A DNA stretch of 64,000 bases from Pseudomonas protegens CHA0 (GTDB lineage: Bacteria > Pseudomonadota > Gammaproteobacteria > Pseudomonadales > Pseudomonadaceae): positions 2,791,001 through 2,855,000 of the forward strand of contig NC_021237.1 in the NCBI RefSeq assembly GCF_000397205.1. Reading direction: 5' to 3'. The position numbers and the translations under genes were made by a program. The notes under the pieces are model-generated. The model was given only the letters and a program-made list of their open reading frames with translations. It did not search any database and was not told the origin of the DNA. Below, piece by piece: positions 17,844-27,340 of this stretch (position 1 is the first letter of the stretch; each line of letters begins with the position of its first letter).

Positions 17844-17983
17844 CCGCCTTCGCCGGCAAGCCGGCTCCTACGGTGTGTCGTGCCGGGCCTGTAGGAGCTG
17901 GCTTGCCAGCGAAGGGTACACCACGGCCCTCAGATCATTACCCGGCGTCCTTGAGACCGCCTTCGCCAGCAAGCCGACTCCTG
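17844..17983. repeat. Cluster of three REP elements
   Basis: REP copies at 17844-17871 (TTCGCCGGCAAGCCGGCTCC), 17891-17914 (GTAGGAGCTGGCTTGCCAGC) and 17957-17983 (TTCGCCAGCAAGCCGACTCC), in alternating orientation. They fill the 285-base gap between the antiporter stop codon and the alkC start. The first two form a REPIN-like pair. Confidence 0.85.
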
Positions 17984-18007
17984 CGAGGTGGCGCAGGGCC
18001 TGGCGCC

Positions 18008-19831
18008 TCAGCGCATCGGCGGCAGCGGGCTTTCGATCTGTTCGTCCTGTTCGTCGGCTTCGAACAGCCGGGCCAGTTCGGCGCGGGCTTCCTGGGCGCT
18101 TTGCAGGACCTTGGCGGCGTCGTCGTAGACGGCATGCTGGGCCGCCAGCAGTTGTTCGTCGTGCTGGGTGAAACGCTGGATCCGCGAATCGGCCTGGGCC
18201 TGGCTCAAGCCCAGCCCCACCAGGGTGCGGCGGCTCATTTCCAGGCTGGAATAGTAGGTCTCCCGCACCGCCTGGGCCCCCAGGTCCACCAGCCGGTGCA
18301 CGTGCTGGCGGTTGCGCGCGCGGGCGATGATCTTCAGGTGCGGGTAGAGCCGGCTGACCTGCTCGGCGGTCTTGATATTGGTTTCCGGGTCGTCGGTGGC
18401 AATGACGAAGTACTCCGCTTCGCCGACCTTGGCCGCGCTGAGGATCTCCGGGCGCAACGGGTCGCCGTAGAACACCGGCATGCCGCCGAAACTGCGGATC
18501 AGTTCAATGGTTTCCACCGAGGTGTCCAGGGCCACGAAGGGCACTTTCTGTGCCCGCAGGATCCGCGCCACGATCTGCCCCATGCGGCCCATGCCGGCAA
18601 TCACCACCCGCGGCCCGTCGGAATCGATCCGGCGGTACTCGGCGGGCATTTCCACCGGCTTGGCCTTGGGTTTCAGCCAGCGGGTGCAGGCCAGCAACAG
18701 CAGTGGGGTGAGGGCCATGGACAGGGTGATGGTCAGCACCAGCAGGTCATACAGGCGGGGCTCGAACAGGCCCTGGTCGCGGCCGATCTTGAACACCACG
18801 AAAGCGAACTCGCCGCCCGCCGCCAGCACCACCCCGAGGCGCACCGCACTCTCGCGTCCCAGGCCACCGGCCAGGCGCCCGACCACGAACAGCAGCGGCA
18901 GCTTGAGGGCGATCAGCAGCAGGGTCAGGCCCAGCACCGCGATGGGCGCGCTGAGCAGCAGGCTGATATTGGCGCCCATGCCGACGCTGATGAAGAACAG
19001 CCCCAGCAGCAGGCCCTTGAAGGGTTCGATCTGTGCTTCCAGCTCGTGGCGGTATTCCGAGTCCGCCAGCAGCAGGCCGGCGAGGAAGGCGCCCAGGGCC
19101 ATGGACACGCCCACCAGGTCCATCAGCCAGGCGGTGCCGATCACCACCAGCAAGGCAGTGGCGGTGGAGACTTCCGGCAAGCGGGTCTTGGCCACGATGC
19201 GAAACACCGGGCGCAGCAGGTAGCGCCCGCCCACCACCACCACGGCGATGCTGCCCAGCACTTGCAGGCCGTGGCGCAGGTCCTCGGCGCTGCTGGTGTG
19301 GTGATCGCCACCGGCCAGCACCGGGACCATGGCGATCAGTGGAATGGCGGCGATGTCCTGGAACAGCAGGATGGCGAAGGCCATGCGCCCATGAGGGCTG
19401 TTCAGCTCCTTGCGTTCGGCCAGGCTTTGCAGGCCCAGGGCGGTGGACGACAGGGCCAGGCCCAGGCCCAGGACAATGGCACTGTTGAGCGACTGGCCGA
19501 ACAGAAACAGCGCCACCACGCCGATCAGCATCCCGGTCAGCAGCACCTGGGCCAGGCCGACGCCGAACACCGCCTTGCGCATCACCCACAGGCGCTTGGG
19601 CGACAGCTCCAGGCCGATGATGAACAACAGCAGCACCACCCCCAGTTCGGAGATATGGCTGACGCTCTGGGGGTTGCCCACCAGGCCCAGCACCGAGGGG
19701 CCGATCAGCACCCCGGCCAGCAGGTAGCCGAGCACGGCCCCCAGTTGCAGGCGCTTGGCCAGGGGCACGATGAGCACGGCGGCGCAGAGGAACACGACGG
19801 CGGCTTGTAGCAGGTTGCCTTCATGGGGCAT
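18008..19831 (-). CDS. KefB/KefC-type monovalent cation:proton antiporter
   Basis: A 607-residue CPA2 antiporter. About 12 membrane segments fill residues 5-390, including the ion-site region LLLFIIGLELSPKRLW and GAFLAGLLLADSEYRHEL. A cytosolic RCK/TrkA-N domain follows from about residue 410, with VVIAGMGRMGQIVARIL as its nucleotide motif. This is the Kef arrangement, which couples K+ efflux to H+ entry under glutathione-adduct control; no kefF/kefG-like partner is adjacent. I start at ATG 19831, preceded by TGGAG, because the upstream extension is not membrane-like. Confidence 0.9.
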   Translation of the reverse strand: MPHEGNLLQAAVVFLCAAVLIVPLAKRLQLGAVLGYLLAGVLIGPSVLGLVGNPQSVSHISELGVVLLLFIIGLELSPKRLWVMRKAVFGVGLAQVLLTGMLIGVVALFLFGQSLNSAIVLGLGLALSSTALGLQSLAERKELNSPHGRMAFAILLFQDIAAIPLIAMVPVLAGGDHHTSSAEDLRHGLQVLGSIAVVVVGGRYLLRPVFRIVAKTRLPEVSTATALLVVIGTAWLMDLVGVSMALGAFLAGLLLADSEYRHELEAQIEPFKGLLLGLFFISVGMGANISLLLSAPIAVLGLTLLLIALKLPLLFVVGRLAGGLGRESAVRLGVVLAAGGEFAFVVFKIGRDQGLFEPRLYDLLVLTITLSMALTPLLLLACTRWLKPKAKPVEMPAEYRRIDSDGPRVVIAGMGRMGQIVARILRAQKVPFVALDTSVETIELIRSFGGMPVFYGDPLRPEILSAAKVGEAEYFVIATDDPETNIKTAEQVSRLYPHLKIIARARNRQHVHRLVDLGAQAVRETYYSSLEMSRRTLVGLGLSQAQADSRIQRFTQHDEQLLAAQHAVYDDAAKVLQSAQEARAELARLFEADEQDEQIESPLPPMR

Positions 19832-20003
19832 CGGGGGGACTCCAGGGAGAACGGGGCGCAGGTGATGATAAAGGCTCGTCGGTGACGATGAGCGGATTGG
19901 TATTGCCAGTCTGCGCCCGGATAAAAACGGCGTGGATGTTCTGAGACTGGCGGTGCGCCCTGCAAGGCACGTCGGAGTACGGGAGAGCAGGGGGGCGGGC
20001 GGG

Positions 20004-20894
20004 TCAGTGCGGCCACTGCTCCAGCAGAATCGAGACAAATTTTTCCGCGGCCGGCGATAGCGACGCGCCGCGCCGGGACACCAGCCCCAGGGTGCGATTG
20101 ACCACGGGCTCGGTCAGCGGAACGCTGACCAGGGTCGGGTGATCGGCGGCCGGCATGGCCAGGCTCGGCATCGCCGAAACCCCGAGCCCGGCCTCCACCA
20201 TGCCCAGTGACGTGGACAGGTGCTGCACCTCGTAGAACCACTGGGGACGCCAGCTCAAGCCGGACAGGGCATGGTCCAGCAACATGCGGTTGCCGCTCAG
20301 GCGACCGACGCCGATCAAGCGATAATCGCTGAGTTCCGACCAGGTCACCGAGCTGCGCTCGGCCAGTTCATGGTCGCGCCGGCAGGCCAGGACAAAGGGC
20401 TCGTTGACCAGGGGCACGAACTCGATGTCCGGGTGTTGGCCGCTCATCATGTTGATGCCGAAGTCCGCTTCGCCGCGCAGCACCGCTTCAAGGCCCTCGT
20501 TGGCGCTGAGGTCGAGCAGGCGGATGCGGATTTTCGGATAGCGCAGGTTATACAGGCGGATCACTGACGGCAGGAAGTAGAAGGCCGCCGTGGGGATACA
20601 GGCCAGGGTCACCTGACCGATCTGCCGTTCTGCCAGCTCACGGATGTTGAGGATCGAGTCGTCGAAGTCGTCCAGCAGTCGTCGGGCCTTGGGCAGGAAG
20701 TCGCGACCGACGCTGGTCAGGCTGACCTTGCGCGTGGTGCGGTCGAGGAGCGCGGTGCCCAGGCCCTCTTCGAGCTTTTTCATACGTCGGCTCAGGGCGG
20801 GCTGGGACAGGTGCAAAGCGTCGGCGGCTTCGTGGAAACTCCCCAGTTCGGCGATTTTCACGAAAGATCTTATGTCCTGGAGCTCATATTCCAT
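20004..20894 (-). CDS. LysR-family transcriptional regulator
   Basis: A 296-residue LTTR. The helix-turn-helix is DIRSFVKIAELGSFHEAADALHLSQPALSRRMKKLE (residues 7-42) and the effector domain starts near residue 92 (QVTLACIPTAAFYFLP). It is divergent from the PrpF-like isomerase gene, with 170 bases between them, so it most likely activates the 21-26 kb uptake cluster in response to the imported acid. It resembles CbbR/CynR-like members, but the ligand cannot be read. Confidence 0.9.
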   Translation of the reverse strand: MEYELQDIRSFVKIAELGSFHEAADALHLSQPALSRRMKKLEEGLGTALLDRTTRKVSLTSVGRDFLPKARRLLDDFDDSILNIRELAERQIGQVTLACIPTAAFYFLPSVIRLYNLRYPKIRIRLLDLSANEGLEAVLRGEADFGINMMSGQHPDIEFVPLVNEPFVLACRRDHELAERSSVTWSELSDYRLIGVGRLSGNRMLLDHALSGLSWRPQWFYEVQHLSTSLGMVEAGLGVSAMPSLAMPAADHPTLVSVPLTEPVVNRTLGLVSRRGASLSPAAEKFVSILLEQWPH

Positions 20895-21064
20895 GCTGGT
20901 TTCTCAAGGCGGGCGTCGGGTGTGGCGGTGCCGGACACGATATTTAATTCATGCTCGTAACGCAATAATCTCTCTGATCTTTGCATTGGAAACACTTTTT
21001 AATCCCTGACACTCTTGTGTCCAGAACATCAATTACCTCGATTGATCAACAAGAGTCAGTGTTC

Positions 21065-22147
21065 ATGCAACGAATTCCTTGTGTGTTGATGCGCGGCGGC
21101 ACCTCCAAAGGGCCGTTTTTTCTGGCCTGGGATCTGCCTGTGGCGGTGTCCGAACGTGATGAGCTGTTGCTCAACCTGATGGGCTCCGGCCATGAGTTGG
21201 AAATCGACGGCATCGGCGGCGGCAGCCCGCAAACCAGCAAGGTGGCGATCGTCAGTCCGTCGCTGCACCCGGACGCGGATGTCGATTATCTGTTCGTCCA
21301 GGTCATGGTGTCGCAGCGGCGGGTCGATACCGCGCCCAACTGCGGCAACATGCTCTGCGCCGTCGGGCCTTTCGCGATCGAGCAGGGGCTGGTCAAGGCC
21401 ACGGGGGCACAGACCCAGGTGCGGATTCGCAACCTCAACACCGGCACCCTGGTCAATGCCCAGGTACAGACCCCCGATGGCAAGGTCAGCTACGAAGGCG
21501 ACACCACCATTGACGGCGTGCCGGGCAGCGCGGCGCCGGTGGCCCTGACCTTTCTCGATGCCGCCGGCAGCAAGACCGGCCAGTTGTTCCCCACGGGCCA
21601 GCCTCAGGACCTGATCGACGGCATTGCCGTGACGTGCATCGACATGGCCATGCCCATGGTGCTGGTGCAGGCTGCCTGCCTGGGCAAGCGCGGCGATGAA
21701 ACCCCGGCCGAGCTGGACGCCGACGCGGACTTTCTCAAGCGCCTGGAAAACCTGCGCCTGAAGGCCGGGCTGGCCATGGGCCTGGGGGATGTCAGCGACA
21801 AAGTGATTCCCAAGCCGGTGCTGGTGTCCCAGGCCCGGGCGGGGGGCACCCTGGCGGTGCGCTATTTCATGCCCCACAACTGCCATCGGGCCCTGGCCAT
21901 CACCGGCTCCATCGGCCTGGCTACCGCCTGTGTCACCGCCGGCAGTGTGGCGGCCGAGATACTGGGCGGGGTCCACGAACCGCGTCTGCAAAAGGTCCGT
22001 ATCGAGCATCCCAGCGGGGCAATAGATGTCGTATTGTCCTACAGCGGAAAAAGCCCTGAGACCATTCGCGCCTCGGTGGTCCGCACCGCCCGCCGGTTGT
22101 TCTCCGGGTATGTCTACGCGCCGGCTTCACAGCGCCTGGCCGGTTAG
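21065..22147 (+). CDS. PrpF/GalD-family isomerase (4-oxalomesaconate tautomerase-like)
   Basis: A 360-residue cofactor-free isomerase. IPCVLMRGGTSKG near the start, EIDGIGGGSPQTSKVAIV, NCGNMLCAVGPFA and HPSG near the C-terminus are shared with GalD (4-oxalomesaconate tautomerase) and PrpF (aconitate isomerase). No gallate or propionate genes are nearby, so the substrate is more likely the compound imported by the carriers that follow, for example an aconitate-like tricarboxylate (inference). ATG 21065 has AAGAG upstream. It is first in a probable operon with the DctA, CitMHS and OprD genes. Confidence 0.88.
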   Translation: MQRIPCVLMRGGTSKGPFFLAWDLPVAVSERDELLLNLMGSGHELEIDGIGGGSPQTSKVAIVSPSLHPDADVDYLFVQVMVSQRRVDTAPNCGNMLCAVGPFAIEQGLVKATGAQTQVRIRNLNTGTLVNAQVQTPDGKVSYEGDTTIDGVPGSAAPVALTFLDAAGSKTGQLFPTGQPQDLIDGIAVTCIDMAMPMVLVQAACLGKRGDETPAELDADADFLKRLENLRLKAGLAMGLGDVSDKVIPKPVLVSQARAGGTLAVRYFMPHNCHRALAITGSIGLATACVTAGSVAAEILGGVHEPRLQKVRIEHPSGAIDVVLSYSGKSPETIRASVVRTARRLFSGYVYAPASQRLAG

Positions 22148-22200
22148 TCGTTGCTGTCGACCCGCGTTGCATCAACACAATTCTAAAAATGGGTGATGCC

Positions 22201-23514
22201 ATGAAAGTTGTTAAATCGCTCTATTTCCAGATCCTCTGCGCCGTGTTCCTCGGGGTCCTGGTGGGGCACTTCTGGGCCGCGCAAGCCATTGCCCTGAAGC
22301 CTCTGGGAGATGCCTTCATCAAGCTGATCAAGATGATGATCGCCCCCGTGGTGTTCTGCACCATCGTCACCGGCATCGCCGGCATGAGCGACAAGCGTTC
22401 CCTGGGGCGCCTGCTGAGCAAGACCATGCTGCTGTTCCTGGGCCTGACCCTGATCAGCCTGTTCATCGGCCTGGCGGCGGTCTACCTGTTCCAGCCCGGC
22501 GCGGGGATGAACATCGACCCCACCCGCTTGAGCACCCAGGGCCTGTCCCAGTACACCGATTCGGCGGCCAAGCTGGGGGTGGTGGAGTTCTTCATGCACA
22601 TCATTCCCGAGACCTTTGTCGGTGCCTTCAACAAGGGCGAGGTGCTGCCGGTGCTGTTTATCGCGGTGCTGTGCGGGTTTGCCCTGTCGTCCCTGGGCGA
22701 GCGCGGCAAGCCGGTGCTGGTGGTGCTGGAGTCGGCCTCGCAGATGGTGTTCAAGATCTTCTCCTACCTGATGCGTTTTGCCCCCGTCGGCGCCTTCGGG
22801 GCCCTGGCCTTTACTGTGGGCCAGTACGGCATCACCTCCCTGGGCGCCCTGGCCAAACTGATCATGACCCTCTATGTCGCCTGCGGCTTCTTTGTCTGCG
22901 TCGTGCTGGGCGGCATTTGCCGGGCCAACGGCTTCAGCCTCTGGAAGCTGCTGCGCTACCTGCGTGAAGAGTTCCTGGTGGTGCTCGGCACCTCGTCCAC
23001 AGAACCGGTGATGCCGCGCATGCTGGAAAAACTCCAGGCCCTGGGCTGCAAGAAGAGCGTGGTAGGGCTGGTGCTGCCCACCGGCTATTCGTTCAACCTC
23101 GACGGCACGGCGATCTACCTGTCACTGGCGGCGATCTTCATTGCCCAGGCGTGCAATATCGAGCTGAGTGCCGGGCAGGTGGTCACCATGCTGGCGATCA
23201 TGCTGCTGTCGTCCAAGGGCGCCGCCGGGGTGACCGGCAGCGGTTTCGTGGCCCTGGCCTCGACCCTGACGGTGATTCATGACATTCCCCTGGCAGGCCT
23301 GGCATTGCTGATCGGTATTGATCGCTTCATGTCCGAGGCCCGGGCCTTGACCAGCCTGGCCAGCAACGCAGTGGCAACCGTGGTGATCGCCCTTTCGGAG
23401 CAGGCCTGCGACCGCCAGGTGCTGTTGCGCACGCTCGATGGCCAGCCGCTTGCGGCCCAGGCTGCTGCCGCCGATGACAGCCCAGCCGCCGCTTTGGCGA
23501 GCAAGCTCGGCTAG
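22201..23514 (+). CDS. DctA-family dicarboxylate:cation symporter
   Basis: A 437-residue DAACS-family carrier. IKLIKMMIAPVVFCTIVTGIA, the serine-rich hairpin VVLGTSSTEPVMPRML, GYSFNLDGTAIY and GVTGSGFVALA are all diagnostic, and eight helices with two re-entrant loops are expected. DctA takes up succinate, fumarate or malate with H+/Na+. This copy sits behind a PrpF-like isomerase and so may prefer a related acid. ATG at 22201 is preferred; an ATG at 22189 adds four residues. Confidence 0.92.
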   Translation: MKVVKSLYFQILCAVFLGVLVGHFWAAQAIALKPLGDAFIKLIKMMIAPVVFCTIVTGIAGMSDKRSLGRLLSKTMLLFLGLTLISLFIGLAAVYLFQPGAGMNIDPTRLSTQGLSQYTDSAAKLGVVEFFMHIIPETFVGAFNKGEVLPVLFIAVLCGFALSSLGERGKPVLVVLESASQMVFKIFSYLMRFAPVGAFGALAFTVGQYGITSLGALAKLIMTLYVACGFFVCVVLGGICRANGFSLWKLLRYLREEFLVVLGTSSTEPVMPRMLEKLQALGCKKSVVGLVLPTGYSFNLDGTAIYLSLAAIFIAQACNIELSAGQVVTMLAIMLLSSKGAAGVTGSGFVALASTLTVIHDIPLAGLALLIGIDRFMSEARALTSLASNAVATVVIALSEQACDRQVLLRTLDGQPLAAQAAAADDSPAAALASKLG

Positions 23515-23563
23515 ACCCGCCAAGCACCAGCGCTTTACCCCAAGTACCGACTCAACACCTGTG

Positions 23564-23588
23564 CCGGGCGCCCCTGAGGGGCGCCCGG
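23564..23588 (+). terminator. Intercistronic hairpin between the two carriers
   Basis: CCGGGCGCCCC (23564-23574) and GGGGCGCCCGG (23578-23588) form a perfect 11-base-pair stem with a TGA loop. No T tract follows, so it is more likely an mRNA-stabilising or partial termination element than a full terminator. Confidence 0.55.
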
Positions 23589-23649
23589 TGCCCGGGTGGC
23601 CGCGCCTGCGTGCCGGTCACGCTCACCATAAAAACAAGAGAATCGACTT

Positions 23650-24954
23650 ATGCTCGCCTTACTCGGCCTCGCCATGGTGGTGGTCTTCACCTTCCTGATC
23701 ATGACCAAGCGCCTGTCGCCCATTGTGGCGTTGACCCTGGTGCCGATCATTTTCGCGGTGCTCGGCGGGTTTGCCGGCAGCACCGGCAAGATGATGCTCG
23801 ACGGCCTGAAAATGGTCGCGCCGTCGGCGGCGCTGTTGCTGTTCGCCATTCTGTTCTTCGGCTTGATGATCGATTCGGGGCTGTTCGATCCGCTGATCCG
23901 CAAGATTCTCAAACGGGTCAATGGCGATCCGACCAAGATCGCCATCGGCACCGCGTTGCTGTCGCTGGTGGTCGCCCTGGACGGCGACGGCACCACCACC
24001 TACATGATTACCTGCGCGGCCATGCTGCCGTTGTACAAGCGCATCGGCATGAACCCGATGATTCTCGCCACCATCTCCATGCTGTCTTTGAGCATCATGA
24101 GCGGCATGACCCCGTGGGGCGGGCCGGCAACCCGAGCCATCGCCGCCCTGGGCCTGGATGCCGGCGAGTACTTTGTACCACTGTTGCCGACCATGATCGG
24201 CGGCGCCGCCTGGGTGGTGTTTACCGCCTACCTGCTGGGCCGGGCCGAGCGCAAGCGCATCGGCAATACCCAACTGCAAAGCGGTGGCGGTGACTGCTAC
24301 ATCAAGGCGATTCTGGAGGACACGCCGCATAAGCGGCCCAAGCTGGCCTACGTCAACCTGCTGCTGGTGGTGGCGGTGATGACCGCGCTGGTGCTGGGCC
24401 TGATGCACTCGGCGGTGCTGTTCCTGATCGGTTTTGTCCTGGCCTTGATGATCAATTACCCGCAGCTGGACATTCAGAAGGAGCGCATTCTCGCTCATTC
24501 AGGCAACGCCATGACCGTGGTGCTGCTGGTGTTCGCCGCGGGGATCTTCGCCGGGATTTTCTCCGGTACCAAGATGGTCGACGCACTGGCCCAGACCCTG
24601 GTGGACTGGATTCCGCCGTCCTGGGGCCACCTGTTCCCGCTGGTGGTGGCGCTGACCAGCATGCCGCTGACCTTCGTCCTGTCCAACGATGCCTATTACT
24701 TCGGCGTGGTGCCGATCCTGGCCAACGCGGCGGCGGCCTATGGCATTTCTCCCCTGGAAATCGCCCGGGCCTCGATCCTCGGCCAGCCGGTGCACCTGAT
24801 GAGCCCGCTGGTGGCCTCGACCCTGCTGCTGGTTGGCATGGTGGACCGTGACATTGGCGACTTCCAGAAGGCCACGGTGAAGTGGGCGGTGCTGACCTCT
24901 CTGGTGATTACCGCCCTGGCCTTGCTGACCGGCGCCCTGACCCTGTTCGTCTGA
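23650..24954 (+). CDS. CitMHS-family citrate-metal:H+ symporter
   Basis: A 434-residue integral membrane protein with about 12 helices. VVALDGDGTTTYMITCAAMLPLY, SIMSGMTPWGGPATRA and LSNDAYYFGVVPIL are shared by the CitMHS family, which imports citrate as a complex with Mg2+, Ca2+ or another divalent metal. It follows the DctA-like gene by 135 bases, with a strong hairpin between. Together with the PrpF-like isomerase it points to uptake of a citrate-like tricarboxylate. Confidence 0.92.
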   Translation: MLALLGLAMVVVFTFLIMTKRLSPIVALTLVPIIFAVLGGFAGSTGKMMLDGLKMVAPSAALLLFAILFFGLMIDSGLFDPLIRKILKRVNGDPTKIAIGTALLSLVVALDGDGTTTYMITCAAMLPLYKRIGMNPMILATISMLSLSIMSGMTPWGGPATRAIAALGLDAGEYFVPLLPTMIGGAAWVVFTAYLLGRAERKRIGNTQLQSGGGDCYIKAILEDTPHKRPKLAYVNLLLVVAVMTALVLGLMHSAVLFLIGFVLALMINYPQLDIQKERILAHSGNAMTVVLLVFAAGIFAGIFSGTKMVDALAQTLVDWIPPSWGHLFPLVVALTSMPLTFVLSNDAYYFGVVPILANAAAAYGISPLEIARASILGQPVHLMSPLVASTLLLVGMVDRDIGDFQKATVKWAVLTSLVITALALLTGALTLFV

Positions 24955-25046
24955 TTCGTTCGAAACCCTCTTTGGTGGCCCGGCGCGCTTGTTTCAAGGG
25001 CGCCAGGGACAACTGCGCCTTGAATAACAACAACGAGAACTACCTC

Positions 25047-26300
25047 ATGAGCCATTGGCAAAGTCGCACCCTGATTCTGTCCAGCTTGAGCCTGCTGCCC
25101 CTGGCGGCGGTCCAGGGCGCTGGATTCATCGACGACAGCAGTCTCAAGCTGCAGCTGCGCAACGTCTATTTCAACGAAAACTTCCGCGACGAACATGGGC
25201 TCAGCGCCAAGGCTGCGCGCAGCGCCAAGAGCGAGCGCACTGAGTGGGCTCAGGGTTTCCTGCTCGATTATCAGTCCGGATTCACCCCGGGTACCCTGGG
25301 GGTCGGGGTCGATGCCCTGGGGCTGCTGGGTGTCAGGCTCGACTCCGGCAAGGGGCGCAGTGGAACGGGGCTGTTGCCGGTGCACGACGACGGTCGCGCC
25401 GCAGGCGAATTTGCCAGTGCCGGCGCCACGGCCAAGGTGCGGCTGGCCAAGACCACGCTCAAGTACGGCACCCTGCTGCCCAAGACCCCGGTGCTGGTCT
25501 ACAACGATGCCCGTCTGTTGCCGCAGACCTATCAGGGCACCCAGCTCACCAGCACGGATATCGACGGCCTGAGCTTGACCGGCGGCTATCTGCAGCGCTT
25601 CAAACTGCGCGATTCCACCGACAGCGTGGGGCTGGTCCCCGACGGCTACAGCGGCGGCCAGTCCGGGGACTTCCGCTACGGCGGGGCCGAATACAAGTGG
25701 AGCAAGAGCCTGCGCCTGAGCTATTTCCATGGCGAGCTTGAGAACTTCTATCGGCAGGACTTCGTCGGCCTCCAGCATGACCTGGCGCTGGGGCGGGGCA
25801 CCTTGACCAGCGACCTGCGCTACTTTCGCAGCGCCGATTCAGGCGCGGCCTTTGACGGCAAGATCGACAACCGCATGCTCAGCGGGCAACTGACCTACGC
25901 GATCGCCGGGCATTCCCTTGGCGGTGGTTATCAGCGTCTCAGTGGCGATGCCGGCTTGCCGTATATCAGCGGCGCCACGGTCTACTCCTTCAGTAACGCC
26001 GGCATCGGCAAGTTCATCGAAGAGGGCGAGAAGACCTGGATGCTCGGCTACGGCTACAACTTCGCTGGTCTCGGTCTCCCCGGCCTGACCTTCAGTTCCC
26101 GCTACCTGAGTGGCAATGGCGGCAAGTCCAGGACCCGGGTCGATGAGTGGGAGCGCGACAGCGAACTGGCCTATGTGCTTCAGCAAGGTTCGTTCAAGGG
26201 GCTGGGGGTGAAGCTGCGCAATTATGTGTATCGCTCCGACTACGCCCGTGGGCGGGACAGCAACCGCCTCTACATCACTTACGACATTGCCCTCTGGTAG
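25047..26300 (+). CDS. OprD-family outer-membrane porin
   Basis: A 417-residue precursor: signal peptide (residues 1-25, cut near VQG-A), then an 18-strand type beta barrel with alternating hydrophobic strands. GFIDDSSLKLQLRNVYFNENFRD is the typical OprD N-terminus, and YITYDIALW with a terminal aromatic residue is the expected barrel-assembly end. OprD/OpdH-type porins admit small carboxylates. Being last in the carboxylate uptake cluster, it probably brings the same substrate across the outer membrane; OpdH, for tricarboxylates, is the closest functional analogue by context only. Confidence 0.9.
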   Translation: MSHWQSRTLILSSLSLLPLAAVQGAGFIDDSSLKLQLRNVYFNENFRDEHGLSAKAARSAKSERTEWAQGFLLDYQSGFTPGTLGVGVDALGLLGVRLDSGKGRSGTGLLPVHDDGRAAGEFASAGATAKVRLAKTTLKYGTLLPKTPVLVYNDARLLPQTYQGTQLTSTDIDGLSLTGGYLQRFKLRDSTDSVGLVPDGYSGGQSGDFRYGGAEYKWSKSLRLSYFHGELENFYRQDFVGLQHDLALGRGTLTSDLRYFRSADSGAAFDGKIDNRMLSGQLTYAIAGHSLGGGYQRLSGDAGLPYISGATVYSFSNAGIGKFIEEGEKTWMLGYGYNFAGLGLPGLTFSSRYLSGNGGKSRTRVDEWERDSELAYVLQQGSFKGLGVKLRNYVYRSDYARGRDSNRLYITYDIALW

Positions 26301-26305
26301 GGCCC

Positions 26306-27316
26306 TTACAGCGGCTTGAAGCGCCCATCCCACTGCGGGTCCAGGCGCTGGATGCGCGCAGCCAGCGGTGGGTGGGTGGCCATCAGGCGGCCCAGGCGCA
26401 GTTTCACCCCCTGGTGAAAATACAGGTGGCTGTACTGCGCGGCGGCGAAGGCGCGCAGGCGCGAACCGGCGCTGCTGCCGCCGATCTTTTTCAGGGCGCC
26501 GGCAATGCCCTGGGGGTTGCGGGTGAACTGCACCGCCGAGGCATCGGCGAGAAACTCGCGCTGACGGCAGATGGCGGCCTTGATCAGGTTGCCCAGCAGG
26601 CTGCCCAGGGAACCGAAGACCAGCAGGGCCAGGCCCAGCACGGCGAAGATGATCTGCCAGAAGAAGCGGTGGCGGTCGCTGCCCAGGTGCTGCTTTTCAG
26701 CCTGGCGCAGCACCGCGATGCCCGCCAGGCTGAACACCAGCAGGCCATGGATCACCGCCAGCAAGCGGGTGTTGAGGCGCATGTCGCCGTTGTGAATGTG
26801 GCTGAACTCATGAGCCACCATGCCCTGCAACTCGTCGCGGTCGAGGTGGACCAGGGCTCCGCGGGTGATGCCGAGCACCGCCTGCTGCGGGGTCAGTCCG
26901 GCGGCGAAGGCGTTGATCCCGTCTTCCGGCAGCACATACACCGCAGGCATGGTGGCGCCCGAGGCCAGGGCCATTTCCTCGACGATATTGAGCAGTCGCT
27001 GTTCCTCGCTGCCCCGGGGCGAATCGTTGATCAAGCGCCCGCCCAGGTGCTCGGCGATCACCTTGCCGCCGGCCCGCAGGCGCCAGCTTTTGTACCAACT
27101 GCCCAGCAGCACCACCAGCAGCATCAGCAGCGCCACCACGGCCACTGCGGTCCAGCTCAAGACCTTGGGCTGCTTGTATTCCTGGCTCAGCTCGCGCCAT
27201 GCAAGGCCCAGCCCCAGGCTGCTGAGGCTGACCAGGGTGGCTACCGCCAGGGTCATCAACAGCACCAGCTTGAGGGTGTGGCGCCGGGCTCGGGCCTGGT
27301 GTTGAAAGAACTTCAT
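26306..27316 (-). CDS. M48-family membrane metalloprotease
   Basis: A 336-residue HtpX-like protease. Two N-terminal transmembrane segments (about 15-40 and 52-75), then HEFSH near residue 168 as the HExxH zinc site, two more membrane segments, and REFLADASAV supplying the third zinc ligand. It sits 24 bases downstream of lemA on the same strand, a common pairing. It probably degrades misfolded membrane proteins, with the active site in the cytosol (family knowledge). Confidence 0.88.
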   Translation of the reverse strand: MKFFQHQARARRHTLKLVLLMTLAVATLVSLSSLGLGLAWRELSQEYKQPKVLSWTAVAVVALLMLLVVLLGSWYKSWRLRAGGKVIAEHLGGRLINDSPRGSEEQRLLNIVEEMALASGATMPAVYVLPEDGINAFAAGLTPQQAVLGITRGALVHLDRDELQGMVAHEFSHIHNGDMRLNTRLLAVIHGLLVFSLAGIAVLRQAEKQHLGSDRHRFFWQIIFAVLGLALLVFGSLGSLLGNLIKAAICRQREFLADASAVQFTRNPQGIAGALKKIGGSSAGSRLRAFAAAQYSHLYFHQGVKLRLGRLMATHPPLAARIQRLDPQWDGRFKPL

Positions 27317-27340
27317 GCAGGTTTCCGGGGGCAGGTGCAG

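Noticed and set aside
17873..19810. Plus-strand open frame antisense to the KefB/C gene
   Set aside because: The opposite strand has membrane helices and an RCK domain; the frame here is Gln/His-rich and without domains.
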